Program-made: the position numbers and the translations under genes
Part shown: one piece after another, positions 55,720-64,000 of the stretch
Layout: the number at the start of each line of letters is the position of its first letter
Numbering within the stretch: the stretch's first letter is position 1
The notes under the pieces: generated by a model
The model's input: only the letters and a program-made list of their open reading frames with translations
Told to the model about the DNA's origin: nothing
Database searches by the model: none
Source of the DNA: Marinicella rhabdoformis
Lineage (GTDB): Bacteria > Pseudomonadota > Gammaproteobacteria > Xanthomonadales > Marinicellaceae
Assembly: GCF_009671245.1 (NCBI RefSeq)
Contig: NZ_VTFS01000005.1
Span: 124,001-188,000 of the forward strand
DNA: 64,000 bases
Direction: 5' to 3'

Positions 55720-58395
55720 ATGACGAACATCAAAACACAACAAGACTTAGATCCAATCGAAACTCAAGAATGGTTGGATGCACTGAATGCTGTGATCAAT
55801 GAAGAAGGGCCAGAACGTGCACACTTTTTGATTGAACAATTAATTGACTTAAATCGACGCTCAGGAGGTCACCTGCCTTACCAAGCAACCACAGCTTATT
55901 TGAACACCATTCCACCCGGGGAAGAAAAGCCACACCCTGGCAATGCCGATTTAGAATGGCGCATCCGAGCCATCATCCGTTGGAATGCCATGGCGATGGT
56001 GGTTCGTGCCAACCGAAGACCGGGCGCTTTGGGTGGACACATTGCTTCTTTTGCTTCAGCTGCAACCATTTATGATGTAGGTTTTAACCACTTTTTCCGT
56101 GGTGCTGAACATAAATCTGGTGGTGATTTATTGTATGTCCAAGGCCATTGTGCCCCGGGTTTTTATGCCCGTGCCTTTTTGGAAGGTCGCTTAGATGAAA
56201 ACCAATTAGATAACTTCCGACGTGAAGTTGATGGTGAAGGCTTGTCTTCTTATCCACACCCTTGGTTAATGCCAGACTTTTGGCAATTTGCTACCGTATC
56301 TATGGGCTTGGGTCCAATACAAGCGATTTACCAAGCACGTTTCATGAAGTACCTACAGAACCGTGGCTTGATCGAAAAAACAGACAAGAAAGTTTATTGC
56401 TTCTTGGGCGACGGTGAAACAGATGAGCCAGAATCATTGGGTGCGATTTCATTGGCTGGTCGTGAAAAACTAGACAACTTGGTCTTTGTAGTTAACTGCA
56501 ACTTACAACGCTTGGACGGCCCGGTACGCGGCAACGGCAAAATCATCCAAGAACTGGAAGGTGTATTCCGTGGTGCTGGCTGGAACGCCATCAAAGTGGT
56601 TTGGGGTTCATACTGGGATTCTTTGTTGGCGAAAGACAAAGACGGCTTGTTGCGCAAGCGTATGGAGGAAGCGGTTGATGGCGACTACCAAAACTACAAA
56701 TCCAAAGACGGCGCTTATGTACGCGAACACTTCTTTGGTAAATACCCAGAACTGAAAGCCATGGTATCTAACATGAGTGATGACGACATCTGGCGACTGA
56801 ACCGCGGTGGACATGATCCACACAAAATGTATGCGGCATTTGCAGAAGCCAATGAAACCGAAGGCCAACCAACCGTCATCTTAGCAAAAACCGTCAAAGG
56901 TTATGGTATGGACTCAGGCCAAGCGGCGAATACCACGCACCAACAAAAGAAAATGGACACCGAATCTATCCGCCATTTCCGCGATAAATTCCGCGTGCCC
57001 ATCACAGATGCACAACTAGAAGAAGTGCCTTATTACAAGCCAGCAGATGATTCTGAAGAGGCCAAATATTTACAACAAAGACGTGAAGAACTGGGCGGTT
57101 ACTTGCCCAAGCGCACCTTTGATGTTCAAGCATTAAAAACACCTGAATTGTCTGCATTCAGCAGCATCATTAAAGGCACTGGCGACAGAGAAATCTCTAC
57201 CACCATGGCGTTTGTTCGATGTTTGTCGTTGTTACTGCGTGACAAAAACATCAAAGAACGCATTGTGCCCATATTATGTGATGAAGGCCGTACCTTTGGT
57301 ATGGAAGGCATGTTCAGGCAATTGGGCATCTATTCTCACCAAGGCCAACAATACGAACCTGAAGATTCAGATCAACTGATGTTCTACAAAGAGTCAAAAG
57401 ATGGTCAAGTATTACAAGAAGGCATCACCGAAGCCGGTGCCATGTCATCTTGGATCGCTGCGGCGACTTCGTACGCCAATTACAACGTCCCGATGATTCC
57501 TTTCTACATCTATTACTCGATGTTCGGCCACCAACGCATTGGCGATTTGTGTTGGGCAGCCGGTGACATGCGTGCCAAAGGCTTTTTGCTTGGCGGTACC
57601 GCAGGTCGCACCACATTGAACGGCGAAGGCTTACAGCACCAAGACGGACATTCACACTTGATTTCAAGTACCATAGCCAACTGTGTTTCCTATGATCCCG
57701 CCTACGCGCATGAAGTGGCTGTGATCATCCAAAACGGTTTACAACGCATGTACGCTGACAACGAAGACGTTTACTTCTACCTGACGCTGATGAATGAAAA
57801 CTACAGTCACCCTGAAATGGTTGAAGGACAAGAAGAAGGCATCCTGAAAGGCATGTACCAACTTAAGACTGTTGGTAAAGCCGGCAAAGGTAAAAAAGAA
57901 GTGAAAGCACAATTACTCGGATCAGGTACCATCCTGCGTGAAGCTGAAAAAGCCGCTGAACTGTTGGCCAAAGACTTCAAAGTGTCTTCAGACATTTGGA
58001 GTGTCACAAGTTTCACAGAATTGAAACGTGATGGACAAAGTGTACAACGCCAAAACAGATTGCATGCCGACCAGAAGCCACAACAATCATATGTTGAAAC
58101 CTGCTTAAAAGATACCAAAGGGCCAATCATTGCAGCAACTGATTACACCCATGATTTCGCTGAACAAATCAGACCTTGGGTACACGGCGACTACACCACA
58201 TTAGGCACTGACGGGTTTGGTCGCAGTGACACACGTGAGCAATTGCGCAGCTTTTTTGAAGTCGATGCCAACCACATCGCCTACACGACAGTCGTTGAGT
58301 TGGTAAAAGCCGGCGACTTACCGAAAACAGCCATCGCCAAAGCCAAGAAAACCTATCAGATCGACGATGCAGCCGCCGATCCAGTGAAAAGATAA
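55720..58395 (+). CDS. aceE: Pyruvate dehydrogenase E1 component (homodimeric)
   Basis: 891 residues, close to E. coli AceE (887). The N-terminal [21 protein letters not shown] and [20 protein letters not shown] are present. The thiamine-diphosphate/magnesium motif is [20 protein letters not shown] followed by [17 protein letters not shown]-terminal RKT-type [28 protein letters not shown] and [17 protein letters not shown] close the protein. It decarboxylates pyruvate and reductively acetylates the lipoyl group of E2. It follows maeB by 29 bases and precedes aceF by 25, so a maeB-aceE-aceF unit is likely. I saw no PdhR-like operator. Confidence 0.97.
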   Translation: MTNIKTQQDLDPIETQEWLDALNAVINEEGPERAHFLIEQLIDLNRRSGGHLPYQATTAYLNTIPPGEEKPHPGNADLEWRIRAIIRWNAMAMVVRANRRPGALGGHIASFASAATIYDVGFNHFFRGAEHKSGGDLLYVQGHCAPGFYARAFLEGRLDENQLDNFRREVDGEGLSSYPHPWLMPDFWQFATVSMGLGPIQAIYQARFMKYLQNRGLIEKTDKKVYCFLGDGETDEPESLGAISLAGREKLDNLVFVVNCNLQRLDGPVRGNGKIIQELEGVFRGAGWNAIKVVWGSYWDSLLAKDKDGLLRKRMEEAVDGDYQNYKSKDGAYVREHFFGKYPELKAMVSNMSDDDIWRLNRGGHDPHKMYAAFAEANETEGQPTVILAKTVKGYGMDSGQAANTTHQQKKMDTESIRHFRDKFRVPITDAQLEEVPYYKPADDSEEAKYLQQRREELGGYLPKRTFDVQALKTPELSAFSSIIKGTGDREISTTMAFVRCLSLLLRDKNIKERIVPILCDEGRTFGMEGMFRQLGIYSHQGQQYEPEDSDQLMFYKESKDGQVLQEGITEAGAMSSWIAAATSYANYNVPMIPFYIYYSMFGHQRIGDLCWAAGDMRAKGFLLGGTAGRTTLNGEGLQHQDGHSHLISSTIANCVSYDPAYAHEVAVIIQNGLQRMYADNEDVYFYLTLMNENYSHPEMVEGQEEGILKGMYQLKTVGKAGKGKKEVKAQLLGSGTILREAEKAAELLAKDFKVSSDIWSVTSFTELKRDGQSVQRQNRLHADQKPQQSYVETCLKDTKGPIIAATDYTHDFAEQIRPWVHGDYTTLGTDGFGRSDTREQLRSFFEVDANHIAYTTVVELVKAGDLPKTAIAKAKKTYQIDDAAADPVKR

Positions 58396-58420
58396 AAAGG
58401 GACAAGATAAGAGACAAATT

Positions 58421-59737
58421 ATGAGTGAAGTGATTCAAATAAATGTACCTGACATTGGCGATTTTGACGCCGTTGAAGTGATTGAAGTGCTGGTATCAGA
58501 AGGTGACGAAATCAATGCCGAAGACGCCATCATGTCACTGGAAAGCGAGAAGGCAACCATAGAAGTGCCTTGTCCTCAGTCTGGAGTGATTGAAAAGTTG
58601 ATGATTAAAGAAGGCGATCAAGTCTCTGAAGGCTCACCAATGATCATGCTGAAAGTTACTGAAGGTGCTTCTGAAGCCAAAGCCGAAAACGAAACACCTA
58701 AAGCCCAAACACCTGAAGAAGAAACGCCTGCTGCCAAACAAGAAAAAAATGAAGCCCCTAAACAAGCGGCCACACCGACGCCTGAAAAAGCACCACCTGT
58801 TCCGGCTGAAGTACCAACACAAGCCAAAGGCAAACTGGCACATGCATCCCCTTCTGTGCGTAAATTTGCCCGTGAATTGGGCGTGGATGTCAGTGTCGTA
58901 ACAGGCACAGGTCGTAAAGGACGCATCACCAAAGATGACGTCAAACAGCACATCAAAACAGCGATGCAATCAGGTGGACAAACCGTCGTTACTTCAAACT
59001 TTGATGTACCACCATTCCCAGCGGTAGACTTCACTGAATTTGGTGAAATTGAATCCAAAGCCTTGTCACGAATACAGAAGATATCTGGCAAATACCTGCA
59101 CCGCAATTGGGTCAGAATCCCGCACGTCACACAGTACGACGAAGCGGACATCACTGAACTGGAAGCCTTCAGAAACGAAAACAAAGCCGAAGCCAAAGAA
59201 CAAGGCTTCAACTTAACGCCACTGGCTTTTATGGTCAAAGCGATGGCCAAAGCACTGAAAAAGTTTCCCAAGTTCAACAGCTCTTTGGATGTTGATGGTG
59301 AAAACCTGATTTATAAAAAATACTTCCACATCGGCATTGCCGTTGACACACCTAATGGATTGGTGGTCCCAGTCATCAAAGACTGTGACAAAAAAGAAGT
59401 CTTTGAAATCGCCAAAGAAATGCGCGACATCTCAGTCAAAGCACGCGATGGTAAGTTGGCACCTTCTGATATGCAGGGGGGCTGTATTTCCATCTCGTCA
59501 TTGGGCGGCATCGGTGGCACGGCTTTCACGCCCATCATCAATGCACCAGAAGTGGCCATTTTGGGCGTTTCGCGTTCAAGCATCAAGCCACAATGGAACG
59601 GCAAAGAGTTCGAACCACGCTTGATGTTACCGTTGTCACTGAGTTACGACCACCGCGTCATCGATGGCGCAGATGCAGCCAGATTCATTGTTTACTTGTC
59701 GAGCATTTTGTCTGACATGAAGAAAATGATTTTGTAA
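58421..59737 (+). CDS. aceF: Pyruvate dehydrogenase E2, dihydrolipoamide acetyltransferase (single lipoyl domain)
   Basis: 438 residues. One lipoyl domain (about 1-80) has lipoylated Lys44 in [12 protein letters not shown]. An Ala/Pro/Lys/Glu-rich linker (82-136) leads to the peripheral subunit-binding domain (138-178: [34 protein letters not shown]). The catalytic trimer-forming domain follows (about 205-438), with catalytic His411 and Asp415 in [15 protein letters not shown]. coli AceF has three lipoyl domains (630 residues), so this is the short form. It transfers the acetyl group to CoA. It lies downstream of aceE and upstream of a membrane protein gene. Confidence 0.96.
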   Translation: MSEVIQINVPDIGDFDAVEVIEVLVSEGDEINAEDAIMSLESEKATIEVPCPQSGVIEKLMIKEGDQVSEGSPMIMLKVTEGASEAKAENETPKAQTPEEETPAAKQEKNEAPKQAATPTPEKAPPVPAEVPTQAKGKLAHASPSVRKFARELGVDVSVVTGTGRKGRITKDDVKQHIKTAMQSGGQTVVTSNFDVPPFPAVDFTEFGEIESKALSRIQKISGKYLHRNWVRIPHVTQYDEADITELEAFRNENKAEAKEQGFNLTPLAFMVKAMAKALKKFPKFNSSLDVDGENLIYKKYFHIGIAVDTPNGLVVPVIKDCDKKEVFEIAKEMRDISVKARDGKLAPSDMQGGCISISSLGGIGGTAFTPIINAPEVAILGVSRSSIKPQWNGKEFEPRLMLPLSLSYDHRVIDGADAARFIVYLSSILSDMKKMIL

Positions 59738-59744
59738 CCCATAA

Positions 59745-60419
59745 ATGTTAGAAAAGCTGAAAAAACTGATTGAAGATGCGCAAAAGAAAGCAGCCTTGGC
59801 CGCTGCCAATTCTATTAATACCGCACGTTTCAATCACCCTTTGGCTGAACAAACCGATTGGCATCCCATGAAAGGTGGTGGTGCCAATTTTGCCACCCAT
59901 TACTTGGACAGCAGTAATCCAGATTTCCTCACTTTTAAAGCCACCAAAGGGGCGTACGTTTTTTCATTGATTTTTGCCTTTTTTGGCCTTTTGGGCATGG
60001 GCATACCTTTGGCTATATTTTTCACAGAAGGCATGGAAGAGTGGGGTTTGATTTTCTTTGCCGTTGCCTTTGGTGGCATATTCCTTGCCGTCGGTTTGAT
60101 GGCATTTCATTTCATGACCATGCCACGTGTGTTTGACACCTTTTATGGTTGTTATTATAAAGGCCGGAAAAAACCCATACATGACTTTGAAAGCGAATCA
60201 AAACATGCCATAACGCACTTGTCGGATGTTAAAGCCATACAGGTACTCAGAGAACGTGTGCGCGGGAAAAACAGTTCGTATTACAGCTATGAAATTAATT
60301 TGGTTTTACATGATGCCAGCCGCATCAATGTGATAGACCATGGCAAACAAGAAACCGTCTGCAATGACGCACAAACTTTAGCCACCACTTTAGGTGTGCC
60401 GCTGTGGGACGCCAGTTGA
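59745..60419 (+). CDS. Two-helix membrane protein of unknown function, inside the pyruvate dehydrogenase operon
   Basis: 224 residues starting 7 bases after aceF. A charged/Ala-rich N-terminus (MLEKLKKLIEDAQKKAALAA) is followed by two membrane helices (about 71-93 and 101-124) and a soluble C-terminal domain (130-224). The latter has strands TFYGCYYKGRKKP, HAITHLSDVKAIQVLRERV and NLVLHDASRINVIDHG, and ends AQTLATTLGVPLWDAS. The C-terminal half resembles the small beta-sandwich 'PH-like' domains of membrane proteins, but this is only impression. I know of no such gene in the usual aceE-aceF-lpd operon. It may be a bystander or a membrane tether; no function can be assigned. Confidence 0.8.
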   Translation: MLEKLKKLIEDAQKKAALAAANSINTARFNHPLAEQTDWHPMKGGGANFATHYLDSSNPDFLTFKATKGAYVFSLIFAFFGLLGMGIPLAIFFTEGMEEWGLIFFAVAFGGIFLAVGLMAFHFMTMPRVFDTFYGCYYKGRKKPIHDFESESKHAITHLSDVKAIQVLRERVRGKNSSYYSYEINLVLHDASRINVIDHGKQETVCNDAQTLATTLGVPLWDAS

Positions 60420-60495
60420 AATGTACACAACCCGCCATGGTAACAATATAAACAACAGCAACAAAACAACATAAAGAACAACAAAAGAGAACAAC

Positions 60496-62253
60496 ATGAG
60501 TAAAACGATAGACATCATCATTCCAGACATCGGCGATTTCGACAACGTACCCGTGATTGAAGTATTGATTGCTGAGGGCGACGCGATTAAAAAAGACGAC
60601 TCCATGGTCACATTGGAAAGTGAAAAGGCCACGATGGAAATTCCAGCACCACAACCTGGTACCGTCAAAGCCGTAACCATCAAAGAGGGTGACGTGGTCG
60701 CCAAAGGGCAGGTGATTGGACAAATGGAAGTCAGTGAAGAAGCACCCGCTAAAGAAGAAGCGCCAAAACCGGCTGCTGAAGAGCAAGCAGCGCCTGTCAA
60801 AGCACAAACAGCTTCAACGCCACAGACTGAAACACCAAGCCAAGACGATAACCCAAATAAAACCAGTTACGACACAGAAATGTTGGTCATCGGTGCAGGT
60901 CCGGGTGGTTACACCGCGGCTTTCCGCGCCGCTGATTTGGGCATGAAAACGACATTAGTTGAACGATATGAAACCCTGGGTGGGGTGTGTTTGAATGTCG
61001 GCTGTATTCCATCCAAAGCTTTACTACACAGTGCTGGCGTCATCCGTGAAGCAGCGCACATGGAGAAAAACGGCATCAGTTTTGGTGCGCCTACCATTGA
61101 CCGTGAAAAACTGCTGGGCTTCAAAAATTCAGTGGTATCAAAACTCACCGGTGGTTTGGCCCAAATGGCCAAGCAACGCAAAGTAGAACGCGCCACAGGC
61201 GAAGCCAAATTCATCGACCAGCACACAGTGTCAGTTGATGGTAAGAACATCACCTTCAAACACTGCATCATTGCCGCTGGCTCTCAAGTCTTCAAATTAC
61301 CCGGCATGCCTTGGGATGATGAGCGTTTGATGGATTCAACCGATGCTTTGGACATGACCGACATTCCAAAATCAATGTTGATCATTGGCGGTGGTATCAT
61401 TGGCTTGGAAATGGCCACCGTTTATTCGGCTTTGGGTACCGAAATCACCATCGTAGAAATGATGGATCAAATCATCCCGGGTGCAGACAAAGACCTGGTT
61501 CGCCCTTTGATGCAACACATCAAAAAACAATACAATGAAATCAAACTGAAAACCAAAGTCACTGGCGTGACGCCACAGAAAGCGGGTTTGGAAGTGGAGT
61601 TTGATGCTAAAGAAAAAGAAACTTACGACCGCGTATTGGTCGCAGTTGGCCGCGTACCCAATGGCAACAAGCTGGATGCAGACAAAGCCGGTGTTGAAGT
61701 CACTGATCGTGGCTTCATCAACGTCGACAAACAAATGCGCACCAACGTCAGTCACATCTTCGCCATCGGTGACATTGTTGGCCAACCAATGTTGGCACAC
61801 AAAGCGACACACGAAGCCAAAGTCGCTGCCGAAGTGGCACACGGTGAGAAAGTATTCTTTGATGCCTTGGTGATTCCATCCGTGGCTTATACCGATCCCG
61901 AAGTGGCTTGGGTGGGCTTAACTGAAATTGAAGCCAAAGAAAAAGACATCGATTATGAAATCGGTAAATTCCCTTGGGCTGCTTCAGGCCGCGCAATCGG
62001 TAACGACCGCACCGAAGGATTCACTAAATTGTTGTTCGACCCTGACACTGACCGTGTGCTCGGTGCAGGCATCGTCGGCACCAATGCCGGTGAACTGATC
62101 AGTGAATTGTGCTTGGCCATAGAAATGGGCTGTGAAGCCGCCGACATCGGCCTAACGATTCATCCACACCCCACATTGGCAGAATCGGTCGGCATGAGTG
62201 CCGAAGCCTACGAAGGCACCATCACCGACCTGTATATGCCGAAAAAGAAATAA
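60496..62253 (+). CDS. lpdA: Pyruvate dehydrogenase E3, dihydrolipoamide dehydrogenase with N-terminal lipoyl domain
   Basis: 585 residues, about 110 longer than ordinary E3 because of an N-terminal lipoyl domain (1-80, lipoylatable Lys44 in TLESEKATMEIPAP) and a Glu/Ala/Pro/Gln linker (82-122). The flavoprotein part begins TEMLVIGAGPGGYTAAFRAA (FAD), then has the redox disulfide Cys165/Cys170 in GGVCLNVGCIPSK. The NAD domain (LIIGGGIIGLEMATVYSALG), AIGDIVGQPMLAHKA and the dimer-interface His in IHPHPTLAES follow. Such lipoyl-E3 fusions are known in Neisseria and some other proteobacteria. It reoxidises the lipoyl group with NAD+. It is 76 bases after the membrane protein gene. Confidence 0.96.
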   Translation: MSKTIDIIIPDIGDFDNVPVIEVLIAEGDAIKKDDSMVTLESEKATMEIPAPQPGTVKAVTIKEGDVVAKGQVIGQMEVSEEAPAKEEAPKPAAEEQAAPVKAQTASTPQTETPSQDDNPNKTSYDTEMLVIGAGPGGYTAAFRAADLGMKTTLVERYETLGGVCLNVGCIPSKALLHSAGVIREAAHMEKNGISFGAPTIDREKLLGFKNSVVSKLTGGLAQMAKQRKVERATGEAKFIDQHTVSVDGKNITFKHCIIAAGSQVFKLPGMPWDDERLMDSTDALDMTDIPKSMLIIGGGIIGLEMATVYSALGTEITIVEMMDQIIPGADKDLVRPLMQHIKKQYNEIKLKTKVTGVTPQKAGLEVEFDAKEKETYDRVLVAVGRVPNGNKLDADKAGVEVTDRGFINVDKQMRTNVSHIFAIGDIVGQPMLAHKATHEAKVAAEVAHGEKVFFDALVIPSVAYTDPEVAWVGLTEIEAKEKDIDYEIGKFPWAASGRAIGNDRTEGFTKLLFDPDTDRVLGAGIVGTNAGELISELCLAIEMGCEAADIGLTIHPHPTLAESVGMSAEAYEGTITDLYMPKKK

Positions 62254-62278
62254 ACTCAAAACGGCACCTTCTTTCAAA

Positions 62279-62315
62279 CTGTCATCCTCGGGCTTGACCC
62301 GAGGATCTCATACTG
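62279..62315. repeat. Intergenic palindrome of the GTCATCCTCGGG type
   Basis: Arms ATCCTCGGG (62284) and CCCGAGGAT (62298) are perfect, with a five-base loop CTTGA, flanked by GTC and CTCATACTG. The same style of element is found between genes in many proteobacteria. It lies just after lpdA and might act in transcript stability; only a weak tail follows, so it is not a clear terminator. Only one copy is seen in this window. Confidence 0.65.
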
Positions 62316-62394
62316 TATCTGCAAAGCTTAAACACAAAGGAACCAAATTATTTCTTTCATGTCTGATTGATTAATTGCCCTCAAAGGTCAGTAG

Positions 62395-62895
62395 ATGTCA
62401 CAACAAAAAAAACCACTTTTTAAAAAGATATTGAAATATCTGGCGATTGGCACAGTCAGAACCCTTGCACTTTTAGGTGTTGTTGCTGTATTTTTTAAGA
62501 TATATATTGCAATAGTAGGCAATCACACTGGACACACCAAGCAAATCAAATCACGATATCACTTAATCAAGTTGGATCAAGCCATAGCAGAATATCGCTT
62601 AGATACCGGCTATTATCCCGTGGCATTAATGGATTTAGCTATAGACTCAGAAGATCCCATGTGGATGGGGCCTTATGTCAAAGAAAAAGAACTCACAGAT
62701 CCATGGGGGAAGAAATACCATTATCAATTTTTTCAGCATGTTGGAGGTTATCAGCTTTATACATTAGGATCTGATCATTCGGTTGGTGGATCAGAGCAGA
62801 AACAAGATCAAGTCAGCAAAGGCTCATTATTATCAAATCAGATTAATACCCTTAGCCATGCCAAAAAACATCACATACACAATCAAGACCTTTGA
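62395..62895 (+). CDS. GspG-like pseudopilin domain protein, copy 1
   Basis: 166 residues. One membrane helix (about 20-42) is preceded by a basic stretch. The soluble part carries the type II secretion major pseudopilin signature: IAEYRLDTGYYPVALMDL, then GPYVKEKELTDPWGKKYHYQF, and a final YTLGSDHSVGGSEQ, the calcium-site loop of GspG. The usual prepilin peptidase motif (G-F-T-L-I-E) before the helix is absent, so it may not be cleaved or assembled like a pseudopilin. The C-terminus is extended and charged (HAKKHHIHNQDL). It is followed by a close paralogue. Confidence 0.82.
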   Translation: MSQQKKPLFKKILKYLAIGTVRTLALLGVVAVFFKIYIAIVGNHTGHTKQIKSRYHLIKLDQAIAEYRLDTGYYPVALMDLAIDSEDPMWMGPYVKEKELTDPWGKKYHYQFFQHVGGYQLYTLGSDHSVGGSEQKQDQVSKGSLLSNQINTLSHAKKHHIHNQDL

Positions 62896-62902
62896 AAAAC
62901 CC

Positions 62903-63310
62903 ATGGAAATTGGTGTTGTCTTTATTATCTTATTGATCATATTTCTTGTGACACTTAACAATATATCCAGCCACGGTATTTTTTCTGATCAAAAGCCTCG
63001 TTTCAAAATAACAAAAATCATGCTATCTAAACTGGATTGGTCAATCAAAGAATACCGACAGGACACAGGCGCATATCCATACGCTTTGTCTCAATTGGTA
63101 TCCAGTAACAGTGACAGTTGGATGGGGCCTTACATCAAAGAAAAAGAACTTAAAGACCCATGGGGACAACCCTATAAATACCTTTTCATGGGTAAATCAA
63201 TTGGCTATTTTTTATTCAGCTTAGGTGAAGACAATGCCATTGGTGGAAACAAATCCAATCACGATTTAACCAGCGAGGCATCCCTGCCACTTTTACGTCT
63301 TGGCTACTGA
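62903..63310 (+). CDS. GspG-like pseudopilin domain protein, copy 2
   Basis: About 135 residues from the ATG at 62903; the frame is open further upstream (ATGs at 62858 and 62783, overlapping copy 1), so the start is uncertain. A membrane helix (EIGVVFIILLIIFLVTL) follows directly. The GspG core is IKEYRQDTGAYPYALSQLV, GPYIKEKELKDPWGQPYKY and FSLGEDNAIGGNKSNHD. It is clearly a duplicate of copy 1 (shared MGPY-KEKEL-DPWG). It too lacks a G-F-T-L-I-E motif, although FEKPMEIGVV has a faint resemblance. No other type II secretion genes are in the window. Confidence 0.78.
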   Translation: MEIGVVFIILLIIFLVTLNNISSHGIFSDQKPRFKITKIMLSKLDWSIKEYRQDTGAYPYALSQLVSSNSDSWMGPYIKEKELKDPWGQPYKYLFMGKSIGYFLFSLGEDNAIGGNKSNHDLTSEASLPLLRLGY

Positions 63311-63568
63311 TCTTGTAGCATTTAAAAACCTACTGCCGTTGGCAGTTTTAAACCAAATGCATTCAATTCAAACAGTCACTTTTGCTCCAAAACCCTGGGT
63401 ACCGTTTTCGCTTCAGGTGCCTACTTTTGGCAACGGTATGACGATATAGGTTAATCTAATACTTTCATTGCCTAACCTATAGGCTCGGTTGGAATGACGT
63501 TACCGTGTTTACTGTCTTAGGAAAATCGGCACCTAACCACGCAAAATTTCACAATATCAAGACCTATA
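63311..63568. other. Intergenic stretch with a hairpin and inverted repeat
   Basis: 258 bases. A short ACTGCC/GGCAGT hairpin at 63332-63346, followed by four T, lies 20 bases after the GspG-like gene and may terminate it. A 9-base inverted repeat (TATAGGTTA at 63445 and TAACCTATA at 63473) follows. No credible gene was found. Confidence 0.5.
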
Positions 63569-64000
63569 TCACTCAGGCGACACTTTCAAAATTTTGCCTT
63601 CGTGACTGTCAGTGGCCACGTAAATGTGACCATCAGGCCCTTGTTCAATCGCTCGGATTCGCGATTTTTGATCGAGCAACAAACGTTCTTCAGCAACCAC
63701 TTTGTTGTTTTCATCCAAAGCGATGCGATTCAAATGCATCAATTTCAATGCACCTGTAAAAATATTGCCTTTCCAATTTGGGAAGGCATCACCTGAATAA
63801 ATCAGCATGCCCGAAGTGGCAATCGATGGGTCCCAATAATGAACCGGTTGCTCCATACCCGGTAGTTCCCTGTGGTTGGTAATTGGTGTGCCGTTGTAGT
63901 TGATGCCATAGGTGATTTTTGGCCAACCATAGTTTTTTCCGGCTTCAATGCGGTTAATTTCATCACCGCCTCTTGGGCCATGCTCATTGGCCCATAAAAC
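63569..64000 (-). CDS. PQQ-dependent aldose sugar dehydrogenase (YliI/Asd-like), C-terminal part only
   Basis: The frame runs from the window edge (its start is outside) to a stop at 63569, 143 codons. It reads VLWANEHGPRGGDEINRIEA, then NYGWPKITYGINYNGTPI, YWDPSIATSGMLIYSGDAFP and WKGNIFTGALK. It ends IRAIEQGPDGHIYVATDSHEGKIL, the last blades of a soluble glucose/aldose dehydrogenase propeller. The family uses pyrroloquinoline quinone in the periplasm to oxidise aldoses. PQQ-synthesis genes are not in the window. Nothing can be said of the N-terminus or signal peptide. Confidence 0.9.
   Translation of the reverse strand, partial: VLWANEHGPRGGDEINRIEAGKNYGWPKITYGINYNGTPITNHRELPGMEQPVHYWDPSIATSGMLIYSGDAFPNWKGNIFTGALKLMHLNRIALDENNKVVAEERLLLDQKSRIRAIEQGPDGHIYVATDSHEGKILKVSPE

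Noticed and set aside
58618-59277. A 219-codon open frame antisense to aceF
   Set aside because: It overlaps the E2 catalytic and linker coding sequence completely; its Ser/Ala/Val-rich product mirrors the Ala/Pro-rich linker, and it has no start signal.

Overview
The window looks like a chromosomal segment of a free-living, moderately AT-rich gammaproteobacterium. The def / LysM-dprA-smg-topA-tsaC block, the PBP1b-LpoP pair, PilT/PilU and the homodimeric-type aceE-aceF-lpd operon are all gammaproteobacterial. Class I aldolase, a malic enzyme-phosphotransacetylase fusion and secreted proteins with xanthomonad-like C-terminal modules or a terminal 'FADGFE' motif suggest a lineage near Marinicella/Xanthomonadales. 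That placement is inferred from protein style, not from an rRNA or a search. I saw no rRNA, tRNA, phage, transposase or CRISPR.

Layout. 1-4911 (-): a tandem array of three paralogous exported proteins, the last cut by the window edge. 4997-8905 (-): a tightly packed TonB receptor / gcvPB / dgkA group. 8982-16910 (-): a hybrid histidine kinase, a 1439-residue triple glycosyltransferase and a periplasmic protein of unknown function. 16990-21512 (+): PBP1b, its probable lipoprotein activator LpoP and a YoaA/DinG helicase. 21514-21999 (-): peptide deformylase. 22173-29371 (+): LysM protein, dprA, smg, topA, tsaC, waaA. 29396-36238 (+): a secreted beta-propeller protein, ElaA, an M17 aminopeptidase, a YjgR-like ATPase and a TauE/SafE transporter. 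36239-37225 (-): a membrane-anchored protein of unknown function. 37468-40712 (+): an active/inactive M16 protease pair. 40768-43143: small accessory genes (SnoaL-like lipoprotein, HupE-like protein plus anchor protein, a small protein of unknown function). 43200-43665: an array of structured repeats. 43672-45902 (-): pilU and pilT. 45989-49707 (+): DUF192 lipoprotein and two sodium:amino-acid symporters. 49869-62253 (+): central carbon metabolism (gap, pgk, class I aldolase, maeB, aceE, aceF, a membrane protein, lpd). 62395-63310 (+): two GspG-like proteins. 63569-end (-): the C-terminal part of a PQQ-type aldose dehydrogenase.

How it works together. The right half is a carbon-flow module: lower glycolysis (gap-pgk-aldolase), malate to pyruvate (maeB), then pyruvate to acetyl-CoA (aceE/aceF/lpd). 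The middle is mostly housekeeping: DNA topology and uptake, tRNA t6A synthesis, Kdo transfer to lipid A, and cell wall synthesis. The least explained parts are the paralogous secreted-protein array at the left edge, the repeat array at 43.2-43.7 kb with covarying hairpin arms, the membrane protein inserted in the pyruvate dehydrogenase operon, and the GspG-like pair without a recognisable prepilin signal. Four intrinsic terminators are clear or fairly clear (about 16.1, 40.7, 48.1 and 49.7 kb), plus weaker ones. I could not assign promoters with confidence.
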